From Mesobacillus subterraneus (GTDB lineage Bacteria > Bacillota > Bacilli > Bacillales > Cytobacillaceae): 64,000 nt of DNA. Below, one piece after another: positions 8,827-17,902 of this stretch. Position 1 is the stretch's first letter; each line of letters opens with the position of its first letter. The notes under the pieces are model-generated. The model was not told the DNA's origin and did no database searches. It saw only the letters and a list, made by a program, of their open reading frames with translations. The stretch spans positions 186,001 to 250,000 of the forward strand of contig NZ_CP129019.1 of the NCBI RefSeq assembly GCF_020524355.2. The letters are read 5' to 3'. Both the position numbers and the translations under genes were made by a program.

Positions 8827-8973
8827 CTGGAAAAATTATTCTCTTACTAAGTGCTATTAATTGCACAGAAATTCAGTCAAATCGCACGATTAAGCACCTT
8901 AATTGCACGAACTTTTTCTATAATTGCACAAAAAAACCTGAGAATTGCAGATTTATCCTAATTTTGGAAAAAA
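8827..8973 (+). repeat. Dispersed 21-bp-phased intergenic element, copy A
   Basis: Begins with the 20-bp terminus CTGGAAAAATTATTCTCTTA (8827-8846), then 12 bp, then five octamers of the type AATTGCAC at 8859, 8880, 8901, 8922 and 8943, exactly 21 bp apart. The 13-bp spacers are unrelated to one another. The far end shows N6-CC-N7-GG-AAAA. The same layout recurs at 20828-20971, 43510-43655 and 52202-52347. It fills part of the 8566-9135 gap between the two protease genes; the rest of that gap shows only the terminator above. Confidence 0.85.
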
Positions 8974-9135
8974 CATGCCCGTAGATAGCACTACTCATCT
9001 ATAACTTTTGTACGATGCAAGAATAGACATTCCGGAATTTGATTTTATTACCTTTGAAGAATAGTTTTACAGCGGGGATTTCATGATAATTAAGTTAGGA
9101 ATATTCAAAATTTTATAGAATGAGAGGAGAATAAC

Positions 9136-11595
9136 ATGAAACGTTTTACGTATTTGTTGCTGGCACTATTGCTCATTTTTCCGGTATTTGCTGTACCCCA
9201 GGGGAAGGCGGGCAGTCTGGCGGTCATTGATCCGCTGGTTAGCAAGGCACTTGATACTGCGAGCTCACTGCAGGTCATTGTCACTTTTAAAGGAGACAGC
9301 GCTCCGACAAACTCGCAATTATCATTGTTAAAAACGCTCGGTATCGAAACGGGGATCAGCATGAAGTCATTGCCGATTGCCGGAGTCATCGCAACAAAAG
9401 CACAAATCGAAAAACTTGCGGCAAATCCAGAAGTACAATCGATCTATATGAACAGGAAACTTAGTTACTTCAACGCGGATGCCACCGCAATCACTGGCGT
9501 CGATAAAGCCAGGACGGACGACAGCTTCCGCAAAGCGAACGACGGCCTGCCTGTTTCCGGAAAAGGAATCGGTGTCGTCGTGAACGACAGTGGAGTTGAC
9601 GGAACACATAAAGACCATGAATTGGGCAAGAATCTTGTCCAGAATGTCATGGGTTCCACAAACCTGAATGCACTTGCACCAGGCTTGCTGCCGGTCACAT
9701 ATCAGGAAAACGTCCCGAATACTGATACAAACTCAGGCCATGGTACTCACGTAGCCGGAACGGTCGGCGGAACGGGCGCGATGTCCGGCGGTAAATATGA
9801 AGGAGCTGCACCGGGTGCGGACTTGATCGGGTACGGTTCAGGAGCGGCATTGTTCGTCCTTGATGGTATCGGCGGTTTCGACTACGCGATCACTCATCAG
9901 TCGCAGTACAATATCCGCGTCATCACAAATTCATGGGGTTCATCAGGCGACTTTGATCCCAACGATCCGATCAATATTGCCAGCAAAAAAGCGCATGACC
10001 GCGGAATTACGGTTCTTTTTGCGGCAGGAAATGAAGGACCAGGAGAAAACACTCACAACCCGTACGCTAAAGCTCCATGGGTCATTTCGCTGGCCGCTGC
10101 TGGAGTCAAGGACGGGAAGCTGGCTGATTTCTCTTCAAGAGGCACGAAAGGTGTAGGCGGCACTTTTACAATGGATGGAAAGGAATGGACGTGGAAGGAT
10201 GAACCGACCGTAACGGCACCTGGTGTGGACATCGTTTCAACTCGCGTTATTGGTCCAGTCGCAAGCCTGGCAATCGACCAGGATGCTGAAACAATCGAAC
10301 CGGCGTACCTGCCTTACTATACAACAATGAGCGGTACATCGATGGCGACTCCGCATGTTGCGGGTATTGTTGCACTAATGCTTGAAGCGAATCCACTGTT
10401 GTCGCCTGCCGAAATCAAGTCGATTCTTGAACAGACTGCTACGAATATGCCAGGCTATGAAACCTGGGAAGTCGGCGCAGGTTACGTGAACGCTTATGCA
10501 GCAATAGATAAAGCATTCAATGATACATCATATGGCGAGACACTGAACGCAACCCAGACATTCTATAGCAATGTCAATTCATCGACAGAACGAAAGGAAT
10601 TCTCGGTTGATTACAATCCGTTGACATTTATCTCTAAAAATCAATATGAATTCACAGTTGAAGAAGGTATGTCCAGCCTTATGGCAAAAGTTAATGGAGC
10701 AGGTCTCATGGAACAAACGGGCAATCCGATCAACCTTGTGCTGATCGCTCCGGATGGCACAGAATACAGCTCGGGTGTCAGCCTGCTGTTCCCGCTCTAT
10801 TATGATCGAACCGTATCGGTGACTTCACCGGCACCAGGGGCATGGAAGGCTGAGATTCGCGGACTTCGCGGTGCTGATACCAATCCACTTGGCCTGGCTT
10901 TGCCTGAAACGGTAAAAGGAGAAATGGCCTTCACAAAGGTCAGCGGTTTCTCCGGATTGAACGATATTGCCGGACACCCGGCAGCAGATGCCATTAAAAT
11001 GGGCGTAAGTGAACGATTATTCGATGGCTTTTCGAATGGCGCCTTCAAACCAGATGCGCTTTTAACAAGAGCAGAGCTGGCAAAATACTTGGTGATGGGT
11101 GCTGAGATTAAGCAGGTAATTCCAGCTGCGCCGAGTTTCTCGGATGTTTCAAAATCGGACCTTCCATTCGTGGAAGCGGCAGCAGCAAAAGGAGCTTCCT
11201 TCCGCGACCACCAGCATATCCAGAAGGGTGTCATCCTGCCAAAAGCAAACAGCAAATTCTCGCCGAAGGATGGCGTGACCCGTGCTGAGCTGGCATACTC
11301 ACTGGTTCAATCACTAGGTTTGCAAAAGGAAGCAGAGGAATTCGATGGGCAGCTGACTGTACAGTATAATGACGAAAGAATCGCAATTTCAGATGTGTCA
11401 GAAGTTCCTGACCATTTGAAAGGCTATGTCCAGGTGGCTCTCGACCTGAATATCCTCAATGCCAAATTTGCTGTCACACAGGGGCCTTATGATCTGAAAC
11501 CAAAGGTAACAGCAAGTTTCAACCCTTCTGTAAAAAATACACGCGGTGACTTTGCGGTTGCAATGACACGCTACTATAATGCTTTTCTAAAATAA
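9136..11595 (+). CDS. Cell-surface subtilase with C-terminal SLH domains
   Basis: An 819-residue exported S8 protease. Clear signal peptide (MKRFTYLLLALLLIFPVFA), I9-like propeptide, catalytic blocks NDSGVDGTH, GHGTHVAG and GTSMATPH with oxyanion Asn in AAGNEG. After about residue 460 comes a beta-rich region, then S-layer homology repeats from about 600 (FSGLNDIAGHPAADAIKMG ... FKPDALLTRAELAKYLV; FSPKDGVTRAELAYSLVQSL), which should anchor it to secondary cell wall polymer. Catalytic half is closely paralogous to the preceding gene. Start ATG at 9136 follows GAGAGGAG. Role: extracellular protein degradation at the cell surface. Confidence 0.94.
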   Translation: MKRFTYLLLALLLIFPVFAVPQGKAGSLAVIDPLVSKALDTASSLQVIVTFKGDSAPTNSQLSLLKTLGIETGISMKSLPIAGVIATKAQIEKLAANPEVQSIYMNRKLSYFNADATAITGVDKARTDDSFRKANDGLPVSGKGIGVVVNDSGVDGTHKDHELGKNLVQNVMGSTNLNALAPGLLPVTYQENVPNTDTNSGHGTHVAGTVGGTGAMSGGKYEGAAPGADLIGYGSGAALFVLDGIGGFDYAITHQSQYNIRVITNSWGSSGDFDPNDPINIASKKAHDRGITVLFAAGNEGPGENTHNPYAKAPWVISLAAAGVKDGKLADFSSRGTKGVGGTFTMDGKEWTWKDEPTVTAPGVDIVSTRVIGPVASLAIDQDAETIEPAYLPYYTTMSGTSMATPHVAGIVALMLEANPLLSPAEIKSILEQTATNMPGYETWEVGAGYVNAYAAIDKAFNDTSYGETLNATQTFYSNVNSSTERKEFSVDYNPLTFISKNQYEFTVEEGMSSLMAKVNGAGLMEQTGNPINLVLIAPDGTEYSSGVSLLFPLYYDRTVSVTSPAPGAWKAEIRGLRGADTNPLGLALPETVKGEMAFTKVSGFSGLNDIAGHPAADAIKMGVSERLFDGFSNGAFKPDALLTRAELAKYLVMGAEIKQVIPAAPSFSDVSKSDLPFVEAAAAKGASFRDHQHIQKGVILPKANSKFSPKDGVTRAELAYSLVQSLGLQKEAEEFDGQLTVQYNDERIAISDVSEVPDHLKGYVQVALDLNILNAKFAVTQGPYDLKPKVTASFNPSVKNTRGDFAVAMTRYYNAFLK

Positions 11596-11604
11596 GGTAA
11601 AATG

Positions 11605-11634
11605 AGAACAGGCAGAAATGGCCTGTTCTTTTTC
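11605..11634 (+). terminator. Rho-independent terminator after SLH subtilase
   Basis: Perfect 9-bp stem AGAACAGGC (11605-11613) and GCCTGTTCT (11621-11629), loop of seven, followed by TTTTCC. Confidence 0.85.
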
Positions 11635-11653
11635 CTTATAGGGGGGAGTTTGT

Positions 11654-12340
11654 ATGCCTAAAATAGAAGCTGTGTTTTTTGACCTTGATGGCACCTTGCT
11701 GGACCGGAATGCTTCTGTCGTGAAATTTATCGAAGACCAGTATGATCGCTTTTGGTCTGAATTGAGTTTGATAGACAAACAGCGATATAAAAGCAGATTC
11801 ATAGAATTGGATGCAAGGGGTTATGTCTGGAAGGACAAAGTATACAGCCAGCTTTTAAAAGAATTCAGCATCACGGACTTAAAATGGGAAGACCTGCTGG
11901 AGGATTACATGACGAATTTCAAGCATTCATGCATCGGTTTTCCACATTTGCACGAGGTCCTTGGAAATCTCCAACAGATGGGAGTTAAACTCGGATTAGT
12001 CTCGAATGGCAAAACTCGATTCCAGATGGACAATGTAAAAGCATTGGGAATTGAAGGATTCTTTGATTCAATCCTGATCTCAGAAGCAGTTGGTTATAGC
12101 AAGCCTGACCCGCGAATTTTACAGCGAGCACGTGACGAACTTGGAGTATTGGCGGCACACAGTATATTTGTGGGTGACCACCCTGAAAATGATGTGGTAG
12201 CAGCCCGGAACATTGGGATGATTGGAATCTGGAAGCGGGATGACTATTGGGAGGAGGCTGCGGCAGATTTTATTATAGAAGATTTAAAGAGTTTGCTAAG
12301 CATTATCCTGGAAGGAGCTGTTTTTCATGAAAGACTTTAA
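11654..12340 (+). CDS. HAD family hydrolase
   Basis: A 228-residue HAD-superfamily phosphatase. Motif I FFDLDGTLLD near residue 9, motif II LVSNGK, motif III Lys in YSKPDPRI, motif IV VGDHPENDVVAA. A helical cap lies between motifs I and II (subclass I). The substrate is unknown; it is close to the phosphoglycolate phosphatase-like branch by layout. Start ATG at 11654 follows GGGGGGAG. The end overlaps the GNAT gene by 14 bp. Confidence 0.9.
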   Translation: MPKIEAVFFDLDGTLLDRNASVVKFIEDQYDRFWSELSLIDKQRYKSRFIELDARGYVWKDKVYSQLLKEFSITDLKWEDLLEDYMTNFKHSCIGFPHLHEVLGNLQQMGVKLGLVSNGKTRFQMDNVKALGIEGFFDSILISEAVGYSKPDPRILQRARDELGVLAAHSIFVGDHPENDVVAARNIGMIGIWKRDDYWEEAAADFIIEDLKSLLSIILEGAVFHERL

Positions 12341-12734
12341 GATTACATACGACCCGCCCAATGAAGTTGAATATATCAATCTGCGCCTCGAAACAGGAAT
12401 GAGCGGCAAATCGCTGGAAGCTGCACAGATTGGATTGAAAAATTCATTATTCGCGGTCACCATTTATGATGAGTTTGCCCTTGTGGCTATGGGACGGATT
12501 ATTGGGGATGGCGGGGCATTTTTTCAGGTTGTTGATATTGCCGTCAAGCCATCATTTCAGGGAAGGGGATTGGGAAAGCTAATCATGAAAGAACTTATGA
12601 ACTATTTAAATGAACATACATATGAAGGGTCATATGTAAGCCTGATTGCCGATGAACCGGCAAATAACCTTTATGAACAATATGGCTTTGCATATACTTA
12701 TCCAGAATCCCATGGAATGTACCGGAAATATTGA
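12327..12734 (+). CDS. GNAT family N-acetyltransferase
   Basis: A 135-residue acetyltransferase. Acetyl-CoA binding motif A is VDIAVKPSFQGRGLGKLIM (Q/RxxGxG/A as QGRGLG), followed by the motif B region LYEQYGFAY. Overlaps the preceding HAD gene by 14 bp, so the two are co-translated. The acceptor substrate cannot be told from sequence. A terminator follows directly. Confidence 0.9.
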   Translation: MKDFKITYDPPNEVEYINLRLETGMSGKSLEAAQIGLKNSLFAVTIYDEFALVAMGRIIGDGGAFFQVVDIAVKPSFQGRGLGKLIMKELMNYLNEHTYEGSYVSLIADEPANNLYEQYGFAYTYPESHGMYRKY

Positions 12735-12758
12735 ACAGCCGATCAAGGCTGTTTTTTT
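12734..12758 (+). terminator. Rho-independent terminator after GNAT gene
   Basis: Perfect stem AACAGCC (12734-12740) and GGCTGTT (12747-12753), loop of six, followed by seven T. Confidence 0.85.
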
Positions 12759-12911
12759 ATTGGTGAGTTTATACCATGCCTGAATAAGAAGACTTATGTC
12801 CCATATCAAGAAGTAAATCTTCTGAAAAAAATTCACAAAGTTTTCACCCGGAGAAGTATTTTACAATGTAACCAAATAAATTAAACGTCAATAATCCTAA
12901 GGAGAGAAAAA

Positions 12912-13095
12912 CTGCATGGGCAAGTGCATCAAATTGAAGATGTTGTTGATTTTTTCAAGGCTGGCAGAGCTCTCTTTAAAGTCGACAGAAAAAATTAAGG
13001 ATAGTATTGAGCGTATCAATGGTGAAACAAATCATACAGCTCTTGCGATGGGAGATAGGAAGCAGCTAATTAGATGGCTGCTTTTTCTTCATTAA
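12912..13095 (+). CDS. Possible small gene, about 60 aa, reading frame probably disturbed
   Basis: AAGGAGAG (12899-12906) precedes two overlapping frames. CTG at 12912 gives HGQVHQIEDVVDFFKAGRAL and stops at 12987-12989; ATG at 12916 gives a 59-codon frame ending TAA at 13093-13095 whose later part reads EKIKDSIERINGETNHTALAM. Joining the first part of one to the second part of the other (one base removed from the A-run near 12985) gives a uniform helical, charged small protein. I do not recognise it. The rest of the 12759-13231 gap shows nothing clear. Confidence 0.35.
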
Positions 13096-13231
13096 TCAGA
13101 AAAAAATGGTAGAAAATGTATTGTTTATAACTTTTATGGAATATCAGTGTATTTACTTATCGGGGTATTATTTAGTGAGTTCAAATATGCTTTAATTAGC
13201 TGAAGAGAAATGATACTAGCTTAAAGGATGG

Positions 13232-13798
13232 TTGAAATCTAAGATGAGATACGCACCTGAAGACTTACAGATGATCAAAGACCAGCTTGGCAGCCAATCA
13301 TTATCTATCATTGCGAGAAGGCTGAATCGCAGTATCACGGCAATCGAAGTGAAGATTACGAGATTAGGACTATCCCATACAAAATCCTCCACAGGAATGC
13401 TGACCGCCGGAGAATTGGCAAAAATCCTCAAGATTGACCGTAATACCGTCATGCAATGGATTTTTAACCATGACCTGAAATACCACCAGCGGGTTACCCG
13501 CAGCAAAAAGAAATTCACGTTCATCAACACTGATGAATTCTGGTTGTGGGCAGAAAAAAACCGCCATAAAATTGACTTCTCCAAGCTCGAACCTGATGCA
13601 CTTCCACCTGAACCATATTGGGTAGCAGAAGAGCGTAAAACTCCACGGCAAGTCACGAGTTACAAAGCATGGACCAAGCACGAAGAAAAGCTGGTCCTCG
13701 AATGGCACTGCTGCGGAAAAACGCTGGCAGAGATCTCATATATGCTTGGGCGGACGAGAGAGTCCATCCGTAAAAAGCTCAAACGCCTCACTCAATGA
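13232..13798 (+). CDS. Putative DNA-binding protein with two HTH regions
   Basis: A 188-residue basic protein. An N-terminal helix-turn-helix-like block (YAPEDLQMIKDQLGSQSLSIIARRLNRSITAIEVKITRLGL) and a related C-terminal block (WTKHEEKLVLEWHCCGKTLAEISYMLGRTRESIRKKLKRL) both look SANT/Myb-like. Between them is a MerR/Xis-like helix-turn-helix (LTAGELAKILKIDRNTVMQWI). The TTG at 13232 just after AAAGGATGG or the ATG at 13244 could be the start. It stands alone between hairpins. Function likely regulatory; target unknown. Confidence 0.75.
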   Translation: MKSKMRYAPEDLQMIKDQLGSQSLSIIARRLNRSITAIEVKITRLGLSHTKSSTGMLTAGELAKILKIDRNTVMQWIFNHDLKYHQRVTRSKKKFTFINTDEFWLWAEKNRHKIDFSKLEPDALPPEPYWVAEERKTPRQVTSYKAWTKHEEKLVLEWHCCGKTLAEISYMLGRTRESIRKKLKRLTQ

Positions 13799-13939
13799 AT
13801 TCATTATGAAAAAACCTACAATATATGGAAAACACTTTTTCACTCTTGTAATACTTGTAAAATAATAGTATATTTTTCCTACCAAAGTCTTGTTTAATAT
13901 TTACAGAAATGTCGTCTCACGTCCCCAGGAGGAGTGTTT

Positions 13940-15182
13940 ATGGATATTTATGTTGCCAGGCAGCCTATATTTGATATAAATGAAAAGACAGTTGCTTATG
14001 AATTGTTATACAGGAACAGCCCGGTCAATAATTATCAGCACACTGATGGGGACCAGGCTACAACAGATGTAATCGTAAATAGTTTCTTGAATATTGGAAT
14101 CAAAGAATTATCGAATGGCAAGCCCTGCTATATTAATTTTACCGATAACCTCTTAAAACTGGGTGTACCTTCATATTTCAATCCATTATCCATCGTTGTC
14201 GAGATATTGGAAACAGTGGAACTTTAATGAAGACATCCTGAGGATTTGTAAAGATTTGAAGAAGCATGGATACACTATTGCGCTTGATGATTTCTTTGTT
14301 TCGCAGTGGAACGAATTGACTGTTCGAATTTTAGATTATATAGATATAATCAAAATTGATTTCCGGGCAACGAGCCGAAGAGACAGACAGGAAATGATTC
14401 GCTTCCTTAAAGATCGAAATATCCACTTTCTTGCTGAAAAAGTCGAAACGATTGAAGAATATCTAGAGGCCAAAGAAGATGGCTTCGTATACTTCCAGGG
14501 CTTTTATTTTAGCAAACCTGTCATCCTGAACAGCTATGATATCCCATCATATTATCATTCATATTTTCAGATTTTAAAAGAGATCGAGAGTCCAGAGCCT
14601 GATCTCGAAAAAATTAAAGATGTGATCGAAAAAGATATTTCCCTTTCCTATAAGCTTCTGAGGCTGATCAATAACCCGGTTTTCAGGCCAAGGAATGAGG
14701 TTTCCTCCATAAAGCAAGCCATCATTCTATTAGGGCTCAATGAAATCAAAAAGTGGATTTATGTTTTGGCAATCAGGGGAGCCGATAAAGGTTCGGGTGG
14801 TACGAAGGAACGGGAAATCATCGAGCTGTCGCTAAAGCGCGGAAAATTAGGCGAATTGATCGGCAGGAAAGTCGGCAGAGAAGTGCTGGCGTCAAAATAC
14901 TTCCTGCTCGGAATGTTCTCCTTGATGGATTCCTTGCTTCACCATCCGATGGAGGAGCTGCTTGAAGACTTGCCGTTAAGCAATGAGTTGAAACATGCCT
15001 TGATGGGTGAAAAGAACGACGAATACGTCATGCTCCAATTTTTAAAAGACATCGAACACGCCTTCCACGAAGATGTGGAGCTGACCTTCAATCCAACCAC
15101 TATGCCGGTGGAAGAGCTATTCAGGCTCTATGGCGAGGCAAGTGACTGGGCTACCAAGGTTTTAAGTGAAGTGAATATATAA
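13940..15182 (+). CDS. EAL-HDOD signalling protein (YuxH-like), frameshifted as read
   Basis: Residues 1-93 (MDIYVARQPIFDINEKTVAYELLYR ... VVEILETVEL) and the continuing frame from about 14226 (NEDILRICKDLKKHGYTIALDDF ...) form one 413-residue YuxH-type protein: an EAL-like domain with a degenerate signature (EILE for EAL, then ALDDF, IKIDF, AEKVE) followed by an HDOD domain (ISLSYKLLRLINNPVF ... IKQAIILLGLNEIKKWI). The break is one extra T in the T-run 14223-14225; removing it restores the frame. ATG at 13940 follows AGGAGGAG. EAL residues are altered, so c-di-GMP hydrolysis is doubtful; a regulatory role is more likely. Confidence 0.85.
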
Positions 15183-15190
15183 AGATAATC

Positions 15191-15215
15191 AGCATGCAGC
15201 CGCATGCTTTTTCTT
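15191..15215 (+). terminator. Rho-independent terminator after EAL-HDOD gene
   Basis: Perfect stem AGCATGC (15191-15197) and GCATGCT (15202-15208) with AGCC loop, followed by TTTTCTTTT. Confidence 0.85.
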
Positions 15216-15350
15216 TTATGCTGGCAACAATCAACGCGAAAACAAACTCCTTTTTAGAGGAAGTTTCTTGTAACCAGCAGCCAAAAAAGTTATATTTTAA
15301 AAAGATGATTCTAAATTTTCGTTATTTCTCTGAATGAGGTGTTTAATCAA

Positions 15351-15584
15351 TTGGTGCTGAAATATTTGTCCGCACTGTTCCTGCCTGGTTTCATGGTTGT
15401 GTTTTTCACCAGGGTTGCCTATAACCACATCCTTGCTCTCGTTTTGACGGTCGCGTTGATTGCGGCTTCTGTTTATAAAGGATACACAGATTCGTTCCTG
15501 CTGATTGTCGTCGATGCCTTTTCATTGACCGTGGGCTTCTATCTGGCGAACCGGATGATGAAGCGCAACAAAAAGCAGTCATAA
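15351..15584 (+). CDS. csbA: CsbA family membrane protein
   Basis: A 77-residue protein with two or three hydrophobic segments that aligns with B. subtilis CsbA (76 residues, a SigB-controlled membrane protein of unknown function): LSALFLPGFMVVFFTRVAYNH here against a similar ALFFPFMLVVLFTRV block there. It also has the same place immediately before uvrBA. The TTG at 15351 is chosen because GAGGTG (15336-15341) lies 9 bp before it and the product length fits the family; a GTG at 15339 inside the ribosome site is less likely. Confidence 0.85.
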   Translation: MVLKYLSALFLPGFMVVFFTRVAYNHILALVLTVALIAASVYKGYTDSFLLIVVDAFSLTVGFYLANRMMKRNKKQS

Positions 15585-15597
15585 TTTTAAAAGTAAG

Positions 15598-15625
15598 CCT
15601 GTCGGATTGTGTCCGGTGGGTTTTT
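15598..15625 (+). terminator. Terminator after csbA
   Basis: CCTGTCGGA (15598-15606) pairs with TCCGGTGGG (15612-15620) with three G-T wobbles, loop of five, then TTTTT. Confidence 0.65.
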
Positions 15626-15651
15626 CTTATGGTTAAAGGAATAATCCCAAT

Positions 15652-15671
15652 TTAATCAAACGTTTGATTAA
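15652..15671. promoter_or_regulatory. Perfect 20-bp palindrome, copy 1
   Basis: TTAATCAAACGTTTGATTAA is a perfect palindrome in the csbA-uvrB gap. An identical 20-mer occurs at 32366-32385 between hprK and lgt. Such a sequence suits a homodimeric repressor of the TetR type, but no TetR gene is in the window and neither site is at a recognisable promoter. Confidence 0.5.
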
Positions 15672-15722
15672 CGAGGATTCGACAACTTACAGCATCAATT
15701 TATAAAACTCAGCTATTAAATT

Positions 15723-15736
15723 CGAATGTTTGTTCG
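15723..15736. promoter_or_regulatory. LexA (DinR) SOS box of uvrBA
   Basis: CGAATGTTTGTTCG matches the Gram-positive SOS box CGAAC-N4-GTTCG except at one base of the left arm. It lies 180 bp before uvrB, a classic LexA-repressed gene. The remainder of the 15585-15915 gap holds the csbA terminator, the 20-bp palindrome and a possible -10 TAGAAT at 15769. Confidence 0.75.
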
Positions 15737-15915
15737 CTTTTTATTGGTTTGTTTTCCCTTCTTTGTGGTAGAATGAGGATATGACTTTTTGACAACTATG
15801 TAAGGCTTATATAGAGGAAAACTCTTTTCGGAAAAGTTACTGAATCAATGAAATCATTAATAATGACAGTGAATCGAAATGAGTCTGGAAATTTAAAATT
15901 ACAGGAGGCTTTTCT

Positions 15916-17895
15916 GTGAAGGACCAATTTGAATTAGTCTCGAAGTATTCTCCGCAGGGGGACCAGCCTGCGGCAATCAAAGAGCTTGTGCAGGGAATCC
16001 GTGATAACAAGAAGCATCAAACGCTTCTTGGCGCGACAGGAACTGGTAAGACGTTCACGATTTCCAATGTGATCAAGGAAGTGAACAAGCCGACGCTTGT
16101 CATCGCTCACAATAAAACCCTGGCCGGCCAGCTGTACAGTGAGTTCAAGGAATTTTTCCCGAACAACGCTGTTGAGTATTTCGTCAGCTACTATGACTAT
16201 TATCAGCCAGAGGCCTATGTGCCGCAGACGGATACTTTCATTGAGAAGGACGCAAGCATCAATGATGAGATTGACAAGCTGCGCCACTCAGCCACATCGT
16301 CGCTATTTGAGCGCAAGGATGTCATCATCATTGCCAGTGTTTCCTGTATCTACGGCCTCGGTAATCCGGATGAATACCGTGACATGGTCGTGTCACTCCG
16401 GACCGGCATGGAAATTGAGCGTAATAAGCTTCTTCACAAGCTGGTTGACGTCCAGTATGAACGAAATGATATCGACTTCAAGCGCGGGACGTTCCGTGTT
16501 CGCGGTGATGTTGTCGAAATTTTTCCAGTATCTCGTGATGAACACTGTATGAGGGTGGAGTTTTTCGGTGACGAGATTGACCGGATCCGAGAGGTTGATG
16601 CGCTGACTGGCGAGATTATCGGCGAACGTGATCATGTTGCGATCTTCCCGGCATCCCACTTCGTAACACGGGAGGAAAAACTGCGGATCGCAATCGATAA
16701 CATCGAAAAAGAGCTGGAAGAGCGACTGGAAGTAATGCGCTCCGAGGAAAAGCTTCTTGAGTCCCAAAGGCTTGAACAGCGCACAAGGTATGACCTTGAA
16801 ATGATGCGAGAGATGGGTTTCTGCTCCGGTATCGAGAACTATTCGCGCCATCTGACCTTAAGGCCTGCGGGTGCGACTCCATATACTTTGCTTGATTACT
16901 TCCCGGACGACTTTATGATTGTTGTTGATGAGTCGCATGTTACATTGCCGCAAATAAGGGGAATGTTTAATGGTGACCAGGCCCGCAAACAGGTGCTGGT
17001 AGACCACGGATTCCGCCTGCCGTCAGCAATGGATAACAGACCGCTGACATTTGCTGAATTCGAGAAGCATGTCAAGCAGGCTGTTTTCGTATCGGCGACT
17101 CCAGGACCTTATGAGCTTGAACATACGCCGGATATGGTACAGCAGATCATCCGTCCGACAGGTCTGCTGGATCCGACGATCGATGTTAGGCCAATCGAAG
17201 GTCAGATTGACGACCTGATCGCAGAAATCCAGGAGCGGACGAAGCGGAATGAGCGTGTGCTTGTAACGACTCTGACGAAAAAGATGTCTGAGGATCTGAC
17301 GGATTACCTGAAGGAAATCGGCATCAAAGTCCAATACCTGCACTCAGAGATCAAGACGCTTGAGCGGATTGAGATTATTCGCGAGCTGCGCCTTGGTAAA
17401 TATGATGTCCTGATTGGAATCAATCTCTTGAGGGAAGGCTTGGATATCCCAGAGGTTTCACTCGTTACGATCCTTGATGCGGATAAGGAAGGATTCCTTC
17501 GTTCGGAAAGATCACTGATCCAGACGATTGGACGTGCGGCGAGAAATTCCGGCGGACATGTCATCATGTATGCAGACAGAATGACCGATTCGATGGAAAA
17601 AGCGATCAGTGAAACGAAGCGCCGCCGTGAAATCCAGATAGAATACAACGAAAAGCATGGCATCACCCCGCAAACGATCCAGAAGGATATCCGCGACGTG
17701 ATCCGGGCGACGATTGCTGCCGAGGAGCAGGAAGGTTACAGCCCGGCAGAAGGCCTGAAGAAATTGACCAAGAAAGATCGCGAACAAGTGATTTTAAATA
17801 TGGAAAAAGAAATGAAGGACGCGGCGAAGGCTCTCAACTTCGAACGGGCAGCCGAGCTGCGTGACCTCATTCTTGAGTTAAAAGCGGAAGGATGA
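15916..17895 (+). CDS. uvrB: UvrABC system protein B
   Basis: A 659-residue DNA damage-recognition helicase of nucleotide excision repair. Walker A GATGTGKT near residue 40, the beta-hairpin region [12 protein letters not shown], Walker B DESH, helicase motifs V-VI ([43 protein letters not shown]), and a C-terminal UVR motif ([26 protein letters not shown]) that binds UvrC. Start is GTG at 15916 after AGGAGG. Followed by uvrA after 7 bp, as in B. subtilis; the upstream LexA box indicates SOS induction. Confidence 0.98.
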   Translation: MKDQFELVSKYSPQGDQPAAIKELVQGIRDNKKHQTLLGATGTGKTFTISNVIKEVNKPTLVIAHNKTLAGQLYSEFKEFFPNNAVEYFVSYYDYYQPEAYVPQTDTFIEKDASINDEIDKLRHSATSSLFERKDVIIIASVSCIYGLGNPDEYRDMVVSLRTGMEIERNKLLHKLVDVQYERNDIDFKRGTFRVRGDVVEIFPVSRDEHCMRVEFFGDEIDRIREVDALTGEIIGERDHVAIFPASHFVTREEKLRIAIDNIEKELEERLEVMRSEEKLLESQRLEQRTRYDLEMMREMGFCSGIENYSRHLTLRPAGATPYTLLDYFPDDFMIVVDESHVTLPQIRGMFNGDQARKQVLVDHGFRLPSAMDNRPLTFAEFEKHVKQAVFVSATPGPYELEHTPDMVQQIIRPTGLLDPTIDVRPIEGQIDDLIAEIQERTKRNERVLVTTLTKKMSEDLTDYLKEIGIKVQYLHSEIKTLERIEIIRELRLGKYDVLIGINLLREGLDIPEVSLVTILDADKEGFLRSERSLIQTIGRAARNSGGHVIMYADRMTDSMEKAISETKRRREIQIEYNEKHGITPQTIQKDIRDVIRATIAAEEQEGYSPAEGLKKLTKKDREQVILNMEKEMKDAAKALNFERAAELRDLILELKAEG

Positions 17896-17902
17896 CGATA
17901 GA

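Noticed and set aside
8827..8973. CRISPR-like array (octamer repeats with unique spacers)
   Set aside because: Repeats are 8 bp and spacers 13 bp, five units in every copy, no leader or cas genes; four dispersed copies share termini, which fits an interspersed element.
8760..8984. 74-aa plus-strand frame
   Set aside because: Runs through the AATTGCAC element; composition follows the repeat and there is no ribosome site.
14223..14225. Programmed ribosomal frameshifting at the broken genes
   Set aside because: No common slippery heptamer with downstream structure; the breaks are at different homopolymers in unrelated genes, better explained by sequence error.
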